A stretch of DNA of 35,681 nt from Rhodospirillales bacterium 20-60-12 (GTDB taxonomy: Bacteria > Pseudomonadota > Alphaproteobacteria > Acetobacterales > Acetobacteraceae). Made by a program: the position numbers and the translations under genes. Numbering within the stretch: position 1 is the stretch's first letter; each line of letters opens with the position of its first letter. A model generated the notes under the pieces. It did no database searches. It was not told where the DNA came from and was given only the letters and a program-made list of their open reading frames with translations. The stretch covers positions 1 through 35,681 of the forward strand of contig NCAP01000016.1 in assembly GCA_002255495.1 (NCBI GenBank). The letters run 5' to 3'. Of the stretch, positions 1-8,689 are shown one piece after another.

Positions 1-260
1 TCATTGGCGGGTTGTTCTGGCGGCGTGGTACGGCGGCCGGTATGGGGGCGGGATTGGCTGTGGGGTGGACGCTCTCAGTGATATTGCTCCTTACCAAGCA
101 CGACCCGCTTTGGGGATTAAATGCCGGCTTCATTGCTCTGATCGCAAATATTATCGTATTTTTTGTGGTCAGCTTGCTCACCAAGCCGGTTAACCCTGAA
201 TTTCTCAGCTCATTCTTCACTACAATCTACAAACCTCTGCGGCCCAACAAAGCAGGCTGA
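1..260 (+). CDS. sodium:solute symporter (SSS family), C-terminal fragment
   Basis: This is the 3' end of a gene that begins before the window. The frame is open from base 3 and ends with TGA at 258-260, giving 85 residues. The start of the visible part (IGGLFWRRGTAAGMGAG) matches the loop and glycine-rich helix near the end of sodium:solute symporters. Two hydrophobic segments follow, with a polar tail. Members couple Na+ entry to uptake of organic acids, sugars or osmolytes across the inner membrane. It lies just upstream of the sulfolactate genes on the same strand, so it could be the sulfolactate importer. A hairpin and a promoter separate it from suyA, so this link is an inference. Family assignment is fairly safe; substrate is not known. 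Confidence 0.7.
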   Translation, partial: IGGLFWRRGTAAGMGAGLAVGWTLSVILLLTKHDPLWGLNAGFIALIANIIVFFVVSLLTKPVNPEFLSSFFTTIYKPLRPNKAG

Positions 261-268
261 CCAAACAG

Positions 269-292
269 GCCTGCCCGGCGGAACAGGCAGGT
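269..292 (+). terminator. possible terminator hairpin after the symporter gene
   Basis: CCTGCC (270-275) pairs with GGCAGG (286-291) around a 10-base loop, and one G-U pair can extend the stem. It starts nine bases after the symporter stop. The following bases are only moderately T-rich, so it may be a weak or Rho-assisted terminator. Confidence 0.35.
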
Positions 293-296
293 CATC

Positions 297-325
297 TTTA
301 CCTTCAATTCTTATATAAGTATAAT
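297..325 (+). promoter_or_regulatory. sigma-70-type promoter for suyAB-slcC-comC
   Basis: TTTACC (297-302) and a perfect TATAAT (320-325) are separated by 17 bases. The predicted start near 332 lies 22 bases before the suyA ATG. An in-frame ATG at 324 overlaps the -10 box and cannot be the translation start of a transcript made here, which supports suyA starting at 354. Confidence 0.6.
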
Positions 326-353
326 GACATTTGTTTTGAAAGGAACACAGATC

Positions 354-641
354 ATGAGCATTCCACAGCTTTTGGTGCATAGTCCACATGATAATGTCGG
401 TGTTGTCGTCGTCGAGGATCTCAAAGCGGGCACCGATATGCTATGCGTGATCACTGAGAATAATTCGACATTCAGTTTAACCGTACTCGATGATGTACCG
501 ATCGGCCATAAAGTGGCTCTTGTCGATCTGAGTATCGGTGATACTGCGATTAAATACGGCGAAGATATTGGTAAAATCGTCGCCAATGTTGCCAAGGGGC
601 ATCATGTCCATACCCAAAACCTCAAGACGAAACGCTGGTAA
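354..641 (+). CDS. suyA: (2R)-sulfolactate sulfo-lyase, small (alpha) subunit
   Basis: The 95-residue product looks like a stand-alone SAF domain, as in the N-terminal part of altronate dehydratase (UxaA family). The fold is small and beta-rich and ends in a conserved [13 protein letters not shown] stretch. In the Suy enzyme the small subunit works with SuyB to split sulfolactate into pyruvate and sulfite in the cytoplasm. I chose ATG 354 because AAAGGAA lies about nine bases upstream and because the earlier ATG at 324 sits in the promoter. suyB starts 16 bases after its stop. The assignment leans on the neighbouring suyB, slcC and comC; alone it could belong to another UxaA-type lyase. Confidence 0.85.
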   Translation: MSIPQLLVHSPHDNVGVVVVEDLKAGTDMLCVITENNSTFSLTVLDDVPIGHKVALVDLSIGDTAIKYGEDIGKIVANVAKGHHVHTQNLKTKRW

Positions 642-657
642 GCAGGAGATATTCATC

Positions 658-1827
658 ATGAGCGAATTAAAAATGACCGGCTGGCGCCGTGAGAATGGTC
701 GGGTTGGCGTGCGCAATCATGTCGTGATCCTGCCACTTGACGATTTGTCAAACGCCGCTTGCGAAGCTGTGGCCAATAATATCAAAGGCACAATGGCCAT
801 ACCCCATGCCTATGGCCGGCTGCAGTTCGGCGAAGACCTCGAAGTGCATTTCCGCACTCTGATCGGCACCGGATCAAACCCGAATGTCGCCGCCGTGATC
901 GTGATCGGGATTGAACCGTCCTGGACCGGCCGCGTGGTCGATGGGATCCGTAAGACCGGCAAGCCCGTCGATGGATTCTGGATCGAGCAGCATGGCGATA
1001 TCAACACCATCGCCGCAGCATCGCGCAAAGCCAAAGAATTGGTACAATGGGCCAGTGAGTTGCCCCGCGAACCTGTCGCCGTCGAGGATTTGTGGATTTC
1101 GACAAAATGCGGCGAGAGCGACACCACAACGGGCCTAGCCTCCTGCCCGACTGTTGGCAATATGTATGACAAATGGATTCCCCGCGGCATTTACGGCATA
1201 TTCGGCGAAACCTCGGAAATTACCGGCGCCGAACATCTGGCCCGCAAACGGGCGATCTCGCCGGAGATCGAGGATAAATGGTATAAAATGTGGAAGGCCT
1301 ATCAGGATGATGTGATCGAGGCACATAAAACCGACGATTTGTCCGACAGCCAGCCGACCAAAGGCAATATTCTCGGCGGCCTGACGACGATCGAGGAAAA
1401 GGCAATGGGTAATCTCGAAAAAATCGGCCATAACTGCAAATTCATCGATGCGCTTCAGCCTGCCGAAGCACCGGCCCGGGGCCCTGGTTTATATTATATG
1501 GACACGTCATCGGCGGCCGCCGAGTGCGTGACATTGATGGCCGCAGCCGGCTATGTGATCCATACATTTCCGACCGGCCAAGGCAATGTCATCGGGAATT
1601 CCGTCGTGCCAGTGATCAAAATCACCGGTAATCCACGCACGGTGCGCACCATGCCCGAACATGTCGATCTCGACGTGTCAGGCATATTGCGCCGCGAAAT
1701 GACGATTGATCAGGCCGGTGATGCCCTCATCGCCAATATCGTGCGCACAGCCAATGGTCGGCTCACGGCGGCTGAGGCGCTCGGACACCGGGAGTTCAGC
1801 ATGACCAAACTTTATCGCAGCGCCTGA
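658..1827 (+). CDS. suyB: (2R)-sulfolactate sulfo-lyase, large (beta) subunit
   Basis: The 389-residue protein is of the UxaA/GarD C-terminal type. It carries the motifs I associate with Suy[14 protein letters not shown] near residue 10, [49 protein letters not shown] and the end [17 protein letters not shown]. Usual length is near 388, so it is complete. Cysteines such as those in TKCGESD and IGHNC may serve the metal site known from the superfamily. The enzyme removes sulfite from (R)-sulfolactate, giving pyruvate. ATG 658 has AGCAGGAGAT just upstream; a longer frame back to 538 overlaps suyA and is rejected. It sits between suyA and slcC in a tight operon. Confidence 0.9.
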   Translation: MSELKMTGWRRENGRVGVRNHVVILPLDDLSNAACEAVANNIKGTMAIPHAYGRLQFGEDLEVHFRTLIGTGSNPNVAAVIVIGIEPSWTGRVVDGIRKTGKPVDGFWIEQHGDINTIAAASRKAKELVQWASELPREPVAVEDLWISTKCGESDTTTGLASCPTVGNMYDKWIPRGIYGIFGETSEITGAEHLARKRAISPEIEDKWYKMWKAYQDDVIEAHKTDDLSDSQPTKGNILGGLTTIEEKAMGNLEKIGHNCKFIDALQPAEAPARGPGLYYMDTSSAAAECVTLMAAAGYVIHTFPTGQGNVIGNSVVPVIKITGNPRTVRTMPEHVDLDVSGILRREMTIDQAGDALIANIVRTANGRLTAAEALGHREFSMTKLYRSA

Positions 1828-1832
1828 ACATC

Positions 1833-2768
1833 ATGGCTGATATTGTCATTGCTGAATTCATGGACGAGGCATCGGTTCGTGCGCTCGCCGCGCGGGCAGA
1901 TACTCTCTACGAGCCTGATCTGGTTGATCAACCACAGGCGCTGCGGGCGGCATTAGCCGATTGCCGGGCCCTCATCGTCCGCAACCGCACGATGGTGAAC
2001 AACGAGTTATTAGCGGCCGGGCCGGCTCTGAAATTGGTCGGCCGGCTCGGCGTCGGGCTTGATAATATCGATCTGCCAGCCTGCGCGGCTCGGCATATTG
2101 CGGTTTATCCGGCGACCGGCGCCAATGATGACGCTGTGGCCGAATATGTCGCGTGCTGTGCCATGATGTTGCTACGCGGCGCTTATGGCGCGCAGCAGGA
2201 CATGATCGCCGGGCAATGGCCGCGCGCCCGTTTGATGGGGCACGAGATTGCCGGCAAACATGCCGGGCTAATCGGGTTTGGCGGCACGGCACGCAAAGCC
2301 GCCACCCGGCTTGCCGCACTCGGCATGATTGTCTGTGCAACAGACCCCGCGCTACCCGCCGACCACCCGGCCTGGCAATCAGTCGAACGGGTGACGCTGG
2401 AGCGATTGCTCATCAAATGCGACGTGATCAGCCTGCATGTGCCGCTGATTGCCGCAACCAACCATATGATCAACGCTGCCACATTGGCGCTCGTGCAGCC
2501 GCATGCCGTGCTGATCAATGCCGCACGCGGGGGCATTGTCGATGAGGCGGCGCTCATCAGCGCTCTCAAGGCCAAGGCACTCGCCGGCGCGGCGCTGGAT
2601 GTGTTTGAAGAGGAGCCGCTGAAGCAGGGTGGCGCTCAATTCGCGGGCATCCCGAATTTGATTTTGACACCGCATATTGCCGGTGTGACGATTGAATCCA
2701 ACGTCCGTGTTTCGGCGTTGATTGCCGATATCGTCGCGCGTGAACTCGCTCTAGGACCATGCATATGA
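1833..2768 (+). CDS. slcC: (S)-sulfolactate dehydrogenase, D-2-hydroxyacid dehydrogenase family
   Basis: The 311-residue protein is a D-isomer-specific 2-hydroxyacid dehydrogenase. The NAD loop GFGGTA is near residues 148-153. The catalytic triad appears to be Arg232 (NAARGGIVDE), Glu261 (DVFEEEP) and His281 (TPHIAG). SlcC oxidises (S)-sulfolactate to sulfopyruvate; ComC then reduces it to the (R) form, so the pair acts as a two-enzyme racemase that feeds SuyAB. It starts five bases after suyB, and its stop overlaps the preferred comC start as ATGA. The specific role is inferred from the suyAB and comC context. On sequence alone it could be a general hydroxyacid or phosphoglycerate-like dehydrogenase. 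Confidence 0.82.
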   Translation: MADIVIAEFMDEASVRALAARADTLYEPDLVDQPQALRAALADCRALIVRNRTMVNNELLAAGPALKLVGRLGVGLDNIDLPACAARHIAVYPATGANDDAVAEYVACCAMMLLRGAYGAQQDMIAGQWPRARLMGHEIAGKHAGLIGFGGTARKAATRLAALGMIVCATDPALPADHPAWQSVERVTLERLLIKCDVISLHVPLIAATNHMINAATLALVQPHAVLINAARGGIVDEAALISALKAKALAGAALDVFEEEPLKQGGAQFAGIPNLILTPHIAGVTIESNVRVSALIADIVARELALGPCI

Positions 2769-3736
2769 GCCTGCTGTCGTTGGCTGACGCCGTGACCAAA
2801 GCCGAGGCGGTTCTGATCGCCAGCAAAACAGCACCCGAGGCCGCGCGTTCGGTTGCGACCGCGCTCGTGAAAGCCCAAGCCGATGGCCTAGGCGGCCATG
2901 GGTTGATGCGTCTGGCCAGCTACGCGGCACAAACCCGCTGCGGCAAAATAGATGGCTTCGCAACGGCGCGCTTTACCCAAACCGCACCCGGCGGGGCGAT
3001 CATTGATGCCTGCAACGGCTTTGCCTATCCGGCGATCGATTTGGCAATTACGCGTTTGCTGGACATGACCACACATGCCGGTATAGCCGCGATTGCGATT
3101 ACCCGCTCCGGCCATTGCGGCGCTATGGGGCTGGCCGTGGAGCGCTTGGCCGATGCGGGGCTCGTAGGCATCATGCTGGCCAATACACCCGCTGCGATGG
3201 CTCCGTGGGGCGGCAGGCGCGCCTTATTCGGCACCAACCCGATCGCCTGCTCCTTTCCCCGTTCCGGCAAGCCGCCAGTGGTGATCGATTTGTCGCTCTC
3301 AAGGGTGGCGCGCGGACACGTGCTGGCGGCAAAACAGCGCAACGAGCCGATTCCCCTGGGTTGGGCGCTGGATAAAGACGGCCAGCCCACAAATGATGCC
3401 ACAGCCGCGTTAGCGGGCACCATGCAGCCGGCAGGCGATGCCAAAGGTGCCGCCTTGGCTTTGATGGTCGAAGCGCTGGCCGCCGGGCTCACAGGCAGCC
3501 ATTTCGCCGCCGAGGCAAGCTCTTTTCTCGATGCCGAGGGACCGCCCTCGGGCACGGGGCAATTATTGATGGCTTTGAACCCGGCAGCCTTCGGGCCCGG
3601 CATTGCGCATATAGAACCATTATTTGCGGCCATTTCCGCCGATGGCAATGCCCGCCTGCCTGGCGACCGCCGCTTGGCCAGCCGCCAACTCGCTCGGTCG
3701 GCCGGCATCGAAGTGAACGACGCGTGGTTTGCCTGA
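2765..3736 (+). CDS. comC: (R)-sulfolactate dehydrogenase, malate/lactate dehydrogenase (Ldh2) family
   Basis: The 323-residue protein belongs to the Ldh2/MDH2 oxidoreductases, which have an NAD(P) fold unrelated to the Rossmann type. The N-terminal ADGLGGHGLMRLASY segment, the His of RSGHCGAMG and the GTNPIA loop are all present. ComC interconverts sulfopyruvate and (R)-sulfolactate. Beside SlcC it would reduce sulfopyruvate to the isomer that SuyAB cleaves. I prefer ATG 2765, which overlaps the slcC stop (ATGA) and has AGGA eight bases upstream; ATG 2759 would place that site only two bases away. It is the last enzyme gene of the operon. Confidence 0.82.
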   Translation: MSLLSLADAVTKAEAVLIASKTAPEAARSVATALVKAQADGLGGHGLMRLASYAAQTRCGKIDGFATARFTQTAPGGAIIDACNGFAYPAIDLAITRLLDMTTHAGIAAIAITRSGHCGAMGLAVERLADAGLVGIMLANTPAAMAPWGGRRALFGTNPIACSFPRSGKPPVVIDLSLSRVARGHVLAAKQRNEPIPLGWALDKDGQPTNDATAALAGTMQPAGDAKGAALALMVEALAAGLTGSHFAAEASSFLDAEGPPSGTGQLLMALNPAAFGPGIAHIEPLFAAISADGNARLPGDRRLASRQLARSAGIEVNDAWFA

Positions 3737-3760
3737 CTATGCCGCCGCCCTGCCGGCTGG

Positions 3761-3775
3761 AACTGCCAGGCAGTT
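3761..3775. promoter_or_regulatory. 15-base palindrome between comC and the GntR gene
   Basis: AACTGCC-A-GGCAGTT is a perfect seven-base inverted repeat around one base, about 50 bases before the gntR start. No T-run follows, so an operator is as likely as a terminator. Binding by the adjacent GntR protein is a guess. Confidence 0.3.
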
Positions 3776-3790
3776 ATCATCTATAAGGTG

Positions 3791-3818
3791 CAAGACTCTG
3801 TTAGATGAGAGATTCTTG
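3791..3818. promoter_or_regulatory. imperfect dyad just upstream of the GntR gene
   Basis: CAAGA-CTCT on the left is mirrored by AGAG-AT-TCTTG on the right, with two extra bases in the right arm and an eight-base spacer. It ends six bases before the gntR ATG, a fitting position for an autoregulatory operator. This is a visible dyad only; no known motif match is claimed. Confidence 0.25.
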
Positions 3819-3823
3819 GCATA

Positions 3824-4570
3824 ATGATCGCGCAACCACCAAAGTCTGAAATCGCTGCCGAGTTCCAACCGCTTTATGCGCAGGTGAAAAGCCTGATGGT
3901 TCAGCGGATCGGCTCGGGCCAATGGCTCCCTGGGGAGATGATTCCGAATGAATTTCAGTTGGCAGCGGAATTCAATGTCAGCCAAGGTACGGTGCGTAAG
4001 GCCCTAATTGCGCTGGAGGCCGATAAATTAATCGTCCGCCGCCAAGGGCGCGGCACCTATGTCGCGCGGCACACACGCCAGCAGACTTTATTTCAGTTCT
4101 TTCGCATGGTCGGGCTCGATGGCTTAACTGTCACACCGGTCAGCAAGCCTTTATCCCATAAGCAACAACCTGCCACACGCGATCAGGCCAAATGGCTCGG
4201 CATCAATCCGGGCGAGATGCTCCATGCGATTATTCGGGTACGTTATTTTGGTAATGACCCTGCGATTTTTGAACGTATTTTCGTGCCCATGTCCCTCATG
4301 CCTGACTTAATGATTAAACCCGGCCACGACATGATCGACGAGATGTATGTGATCTATCAGGAGCGCTACCGGATCACCATCGCCCATGCCAGCGAAAAAT
4401 TGGCCGCCGTCGGGGCGGCGCGCGACGAAGCGCGGCATCTGAAAATCGAGCAGCATTTTCCGCTTCTGGAGACCACCCGTATTGCCCGCGACGTTAATGG
4501 CCGGATTATTGAACTGCGCATCAGCCACTATAAAACCACCGATTACCGCTACGCTACCGAAGTGACCTGA
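3824..4570 (+). CDS. GntR-family regulator with UTRA (HutC-type) sensor domain
   Basis: The 248-residue protein has a winged helix-turn-helix at about residues 15-85, with the typical LYAQVKSLMVQRI...LPGEMIPNE, VSQGTVRKALIALEADKLI and RRQGRGTYVA segments. A UTRA ligand-binding domain fills about residues 95-240, including RVRYFGNDPAIFERIFVP and the C-terminal AVGAARDEARHLKIE. Such proteins usually repress neighbouring catabolic genes until the substrate or an intermediate binds. Placed directly behind comC, it most likely controls the sulfolactate operon and itself. It ends ten bases before the convergent carboxylase gene. Only a weak ribosome site (GAGAG) precedes the start; a later start would cut into the DNA-binding domain. 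Confidence 0.85.
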   Translation: MIAQPPKSEIAAEFQPLYAQVKSLMVQRIGSGQWLPGEMIPNEFQLAAEFNVSQGTVRKALIALEADKLIVRRQGRGTYVARHTRQQTLFQFFRMVGLDGLTVTPVSKPLSHKQQPATRDQAKWLGINPGEMLHAIIRVRYFGNDPAIFERIFVPMSLMPDLMIKPGHDMIDEMYVIYQERYRITIAHASEKLAAVGAARDEARHLKIEQHFPLLETTRIARDVNGRIIELRISHYKTTDYRYATEVT

Positions 4571-4580
4571 ACCACCGCGA

Positions 4581-7500
4581 TTACGCCGCCATATCGATCA
4601 CCGCGACGAGTTGCCCAGCCCTCACCACCTGGCCGGGAGAGGCAAAAATATCAGCGATGATACCGCTGGCCGGGCTTGGCACGCGCACCTCCATTTTCAT
4701 CGATTCAATGATCATCAAATCTTCGCCGACTGTAACGCGTTGACCTTGATGGACGAGAACCTGCCAGACGCTGCCGGGAACCGTAGCCGCCACGCCGGAT
4801 TCATGAGCAGCCACTGACCGCACCGATGGCGCTTCCGCCGGCGGGTCAGGCTCAAACCTATCGAGCCCGGCCGCCGCCCAGGCGTCACGCTCGGCTCTGA
4901 ATGCCGCTTGCTGGCGAGCGCGGAAACTCTCAATCTCGTCCCGATGACTGGCCAACAGATCGCGATGCGCTTTCAGGGTGAAAATGCACTCCTCTATTTT
5001 GATCTGGTAGCGCCCATGGGGAAACGCGGCGCGCGCTTCGGCAAGTTCCGCTTCACTCACCTCAAAGAAACGGATCTGATCAAAATGACGAAGCAGCCAG
5101 GGCTTATCTGCCTCGAAAACCGAACTCTGCCGCCAACTATTCCAAACCTGAATGGTTCGCCCAAAAAGCTGATATCCGCCCGGGCCTTCCATGCCATAGA
5201 CACACATATAGGCGCCGCCGATGCCAACCGCATTTTGCGGTGTCCAGGTCCGGGCAGGATTATATTTGGTCGTCACCAACCGATGCCGCGGATCGATCGG
5301 CGTTGCCACAGGCGCGCCCAAATAAACATCACCAAGGCCCAGAACCAGATAGGAGGCATCGAAGATAATGCGCTTGACGTCAGCTTCAGTATCCAGACCA
5401 TTGATCCGCCGGATGAACTCGATGTTCGAGGGGCACCATGGTGCATCGGGCCGGACCAATTCCTGATATTTACGGGCGGCAAGTTGTATCTCCCGATCAT
5501 TCCACGAGAGCGGCAGATGAACGATGCGGCTTGGGATCACCATGTCCCACGGGTCCGGCATCTCGGTTTGCAGACGCATCAAATGGTCCAGAACCGTCGA
5601 TTGACTGATCACCGAAGGGTCAAAATGGATTTGCAGCGAACGGATCCCCGGTGTCAGATCAATCAATCCGGCAATCCGCTCAGCGGCTAATCGATCGCGC
5701 AGCGCCTGAGCACGCAGACGTTGCGCGAAATCGAGTTCCATGGCGCCGAATTCGACCAGGATATTTGCCTCACCGGCGCGCCGATAACACACTGATTGAT
5801 CATCGCTGCGTGCCAGTATCGCAGGCTCCTGCGGCACCTTTCGATTGAAGCGAACCCGATCGCCGGGCGCCAACTGCCCCAACTTCCATAAATCATCCTG
5901 CGTGACCACCGCCGGGCAAACAAATCCGCCCAACGAGGGGCCATCCGGACCGAGCAAAATCGGCATATCGCCGGTGAAATCAACAGCGCCGACAGCATAA
6001 GCGTTATCATGGATGTTAGACGGATGAAGCCCCGCTTCCCCGCCATCGCGGCGCGCCCAGGCCGGTTTGGGCCCGATCAACCGCACGCCCGTCCGGGCCG
6101 AATTATGATGCACCTCATAGGCGTGGGAAAACAGCGTATCGATGTCCGACGGTTGAAAAAAATCAGGTGCGCCATGTGGCCCATAGCGCACATCGAGCAC
6201 CCAATCCTTTGTTAATGCGGGGCGTGGCGGCAACGCCGAATGTTCAACGGGCGCATCATGGCCGATGGCCAAATGATCGCCCGTCTGCAAGACGCCGACG
6301 CCCTGCCCGCCAAAGCCCCCTAACGAGAAACATGATGCGGAACCGAGAAATGACGGTGCTTCAAATCCGCCTCGCACAGCCAAATAAGCCCGCCGCCCTA
6401 CCCCCTCTGTCGAACCCAATGTCAGAACTTGCCCTGCCCTGACTTGAATTTTCTCCCAATATCCAACGGGCTCGCCATCAAGCGAGGCATTCATCAAAGC
6501 ACCGCCCAAAACGATATCCGCCGCACACGCAAAACGCAGACGGGGACCCACCATCGTCATCTCAAGGGCGGTCGCGCCCTCCTGATTACCGGCAATCATA
6601 TTGACCAAGCGAAAACTGCGCTCATCCATCGGCCCGCTGGGCGGCACGCCGACTTCCCAATATCCCAAGCGGCCCGGCCAATCCTGCAAACTCGATTGCG
6701 CACCAGGATCAAGCACTTCAATCCGGCGCGGTTGCCACTGAAACACCGAAAGGCTGCGCGTCGTCATCGTCCCAGCGGCAAAATCCGGCAGCGTCAATAC
6801 CTGCCGCAGATAATCCAGATTATGCCCAATTCCGCCGATATAGCTATCCGCCAGCCCCCGATGTAGTGCGGCAATCGCCGCATCGCGATCACCACCGGTG
6901 GCAATCATTTTAGCCAATAGCGGATCATAAAAAGCAGTCACCTCAGTGCCCCGCCCCACCCAGCCATCAATCCTTACATCAGCAGGGAAATCGCATGACG
7001 TGATCATGCCGCTACATGGCCGAAAACCAGCTCCCGGATCCTCAGCATAGATACGTGCCTCAATCGCGGAGCCGGACGGCTGCAAACTCTCCTGAGACGG
7101 CAGAACAAATGATCCATCCGCCTGGCGGATCATCCATTCCACCAAATCCACCCCGAATATCGCCTCGGTGACGCCATGCTCAACCTGCAGACGCGTATTG
7201 ACCTCCAGGAAATATACGTCCTCCCGCGCCGCATCATAGATGAATTCCACGGTTCCCGCCGATTCATAATTCACCGTTCGCGCCAAGCGGGCAGCACTCT
7301 GATGCAATATGCTCCTGATTTTGGCGGGCAGATGAGGAGCCGGCGCCTCTTCGATAATCTTTTGATTGCGCCTCTGGAGTGAACAATCGCGCTCACCCAG
7401 CGTCACGACATCACCTGCGCCACTGCCGAAAATCTGCACCTCGACATGGCGGGCATGTGCCACATAGCGCTCGACGAACAACGCGGCGTTGCCGAAATTC

Positions 7501-8066
7501 TGCGCCGCCATCCGGCTGACGGAGGCAAAATGAGTGCGCAATGCAGCTTCATCTTCGCACAGGACCATGCCGATGCCGCCGCCGCCGGCACTGCTTTTCA
7601 GCATGACCGGATAGCCGATGCGCAAAGCCGCGTCGGCAAGCGCGTCAGGATCGGCGATAATGTCGCTTCCAGGCAGGATCGGGAGCTGCGCTGCGAGCGC
7701 CAATTCACGAGCGCGATGTTTTAATCCAAAAGCCTGCAAATGTTCAGGGCGCGGGCCAATGAAGGCGATGTTTTCGCGCGCCAATGCTTCGGCAAAATGT
7801 GCCGACTCACTGAGAAATCCATAACCCGGATGAACCGCCTGAGCGCCCGTAGCCTTGGCCGCGCCCAGCACAGCATCGATATTCAAATAGCTCTGCGCAG
7901 CCGGTGCCGGGCCGATGCAAATAGCCTCCGTTGCTTCAAGAACGCCCGCGGTGAAGCGGTCCGCCTCGGAGTAGACGGCAACGGTTGCAATACCCATCCG
8001 GTGGGCCGTCCGAACAACGCGGCGCAGAATCTCGCCCCGATTGGCGATCAGGATTTTACGGAACAT
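4581..8066 (-). CDS. uca: guanidine carboxylase (urea carboxylase family), biotin-dependent
   Basis: The 1161-residue protein has the full layout of the urea carboxylase family. A biotin carboxylase domain covers about 1-445 (start MFRKILIANRGE, ATP-binding SSAGGGGIGM, EVNTRLQVEHGVTE). A KipA/KipI-type carboxyltransferase region follows (about 455-985), and a C-terminal biotinyl domain carries Lys1124 in ESMKMEV. It uses ATP and bicarbonate to carboxylate the substrate nitrogen. Databases would call it urea carboxylase. The guanidine-I riboswitch in the leader and the two DUF1989 partners point to guanidine as substrate and carboxyguanidine as product. I could not place the residue that separates guanidine from urea enzymes. 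It is last in the operon, and its start overlaps the upstream gene's stop by one base. Confidence 0.88.
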   Translation of the reverse strand: MFRKILIANRGEILRRVVRTAHRMGIATVAVYSEADRFTAGVLEATEAICIGPAPAAQSYLNIDAVLGAAKATGAQAVHPGYGFLSESAHFAEALARENIAFIGPRPEHLQAFGLKHRARELALAAQLPILPGSDIIADPDALADAALRIGYPVMLKSSAGGGGIGMVLCEDEAALRTHFASVSRMAAQNFGNAALFVERYVAHARHVEVQIFGSGAGDVVTLGERDCSLQRRNQKIIEEAPAPHLPAKIRSILHQSAARLARTVNYESAGTVEFIYDAAREDVYFLEVNTRLQVEHGVTEAIFGVDLVEWMIRQADGSFVLPSQESLQPSGSAIEARIYAEDPGAGFRPCSGMITSCDFPADVRIDGWVGRGTEVTAFYDPLLAKMIATGGDRDAAIAALHRGLADSYIGGIGHNLDYLRQVLTLPDFAAGTMTTRSLSVFQWQPRRIEVLDPGAQSSLQDWPGRLGYWEVGVPPSGPMDERSFRLVNMIAGNQEGATALEMTMVGPRLRFACAADIVLGGALMNASLDGEPVGYWEKIQVRAGQVLTLGSTEGVGRRAYLAVRGGFEAPSFLGSASCFSLGGFGGQGVGVLQTGDHLAIGHDAPVEHSALPPRPALTKDWVLDVRYGPHGAPDFFQPSDIDTLFSHAYEVHHNSARTGVRLIGPKPAWARRDGGEAGLHPSNIHDNAYAVGAVDFTGDMPILLGPDGPSLGGFVCPAVVTQDDLWKLGQLAPGDRVRFNRKVPQEPAILARSDDQSVCYRRAGEANILVEFGAMELDFAQRLRAQALRDRLAAERIAGLIDLTPGIRSLQIHFDPSVISQSTVLDHLMRLQTEMPDPWDMVIPSRIVHLPLSWNDREIQLAARKYQELVRPDAPWCPSNIEFIRRINGLDTEADVKRIIFDASYLVLGLGDVYLGAPVATPIDPRHRLVTTKYNPARTWTPQNAVGIGGAYMCVYGMEGPGGYQLFGRTIQVWNSWRQSSVFEADKPWLLRHFDQIRFFEVSEAELAEARAAFPHGRYQIKIEECIFTLKAHRDLLASHRDEIESFRARQQAAFRAERDAWAAAGLDRFEPDPPAEAPSVRSVAAHESGVAATVPGSVWQVLVHQGQRVTVGEDLMIIESMKMEVRVPSPASGIIADIFASPGQVVRAGQLVAVIDMAA

Positions 8067-8677
8067 CAGGCGGCAAATATCTCAATGCGCACCGGCGTCG
8101 GATCAAATCCATTGCACGGATTATTCACCTGCGGGCAGTTCGACAGCAAGCAGAGAAGGCGCATCTCGGCGCGCAAATCGACATAGGATCCCGCTTGCGA
8201 CACACCATCGATAATGGCCAGTTCACCATTCGGCCGGATCGGCACATTCATGAAGAAATTGACGTTGCTGACCAAATCCCGCTTGCCCATGCCATAGCGG
8301 CTTAGTTCGGTGAGAAAATTCTCCCGGCAGGCATGCATGAAGCGTGTGTGATGGCCAAAGCGCACCGTATTCGCCTCGCACGAGCAGGCCCCGGCCGAGC
8401 TGTCATGCAGTCCCGCCGTGTCGGCAATAATCCGCGCCATGGGACGAGCCTCGTTGGATAATAACAACGAATTCAGCCCCAAATACGCACTGCCCTGGCG
8501 GCTCAGCGTATCCTGCGCGCTATAGCGTTCGCCGTGGTCATCATCATTGTAAAACAGCGCGTCCAGTGCCTGCTGTCCGTGAAGGTCGGTCATGCGCAAT
8601 ATCTGGCCAGGTTGCAGAACACACGAAAAGGGCGCGCGTGCAGGCAGCACAATATCGAGGAGCGATTGTTGGGTCAT
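8066..8677 (-). CDS. carboxyguanidine deiminase subunit (DUF1989, UAAP2 type)
   Basis: This 203-residue DUF1989 protein matches what was named urea amidolyase associated protein 2. It has MTDLHGQQALDALFYN, the cysteines of SSAGACSCEANTVRFG, FFMNVPI, and LLSNCPQVNNPCNGFDPTPV near the end. This family, paired with the longer UAAP1, was later shown to form the heteromeric carboxyguanidine deiminase CgdAB, which releases ammonia to give allophanate. I do not assign the A or B letter. It lies between the second subunit and the carboxylase, overlapping the latter by one base. Histidines and cysteines shared with the partner probably bind metal. Confidence 0.85.
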   Translation of the reverse strand: MTQQSLLDIVLPARAPFSCVLQPGQILRMTDLHGQQALDALFYNDDDHGERYSAQDTLSRQGSAYLGLNSLLLSNEARPMARIIADTAGLHDSSAGACSCEANTVRFGHHTRFMHACRENFLTELSRYGMGKRDLVSNVNFFMNVPIRPNGELAIIDGVSQAGSYVDLRAEMRLLCLLSNCPQVNNPCNGFDPTPVRIEIFAA

Positions 8678-8689
8678 GATATAGGCTCC

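Noticed and set aside
3025-3780. Open frame of 251 codons on the minus strand
   Set aside because: Antisense shadow of comC, low-complexity Ala/Pro/Ser-rich product.
4908-5690. Open frame of 260 codons on the plus strand
   Set aside because: Entirely antisense to the carboxylase gene, with no family features.
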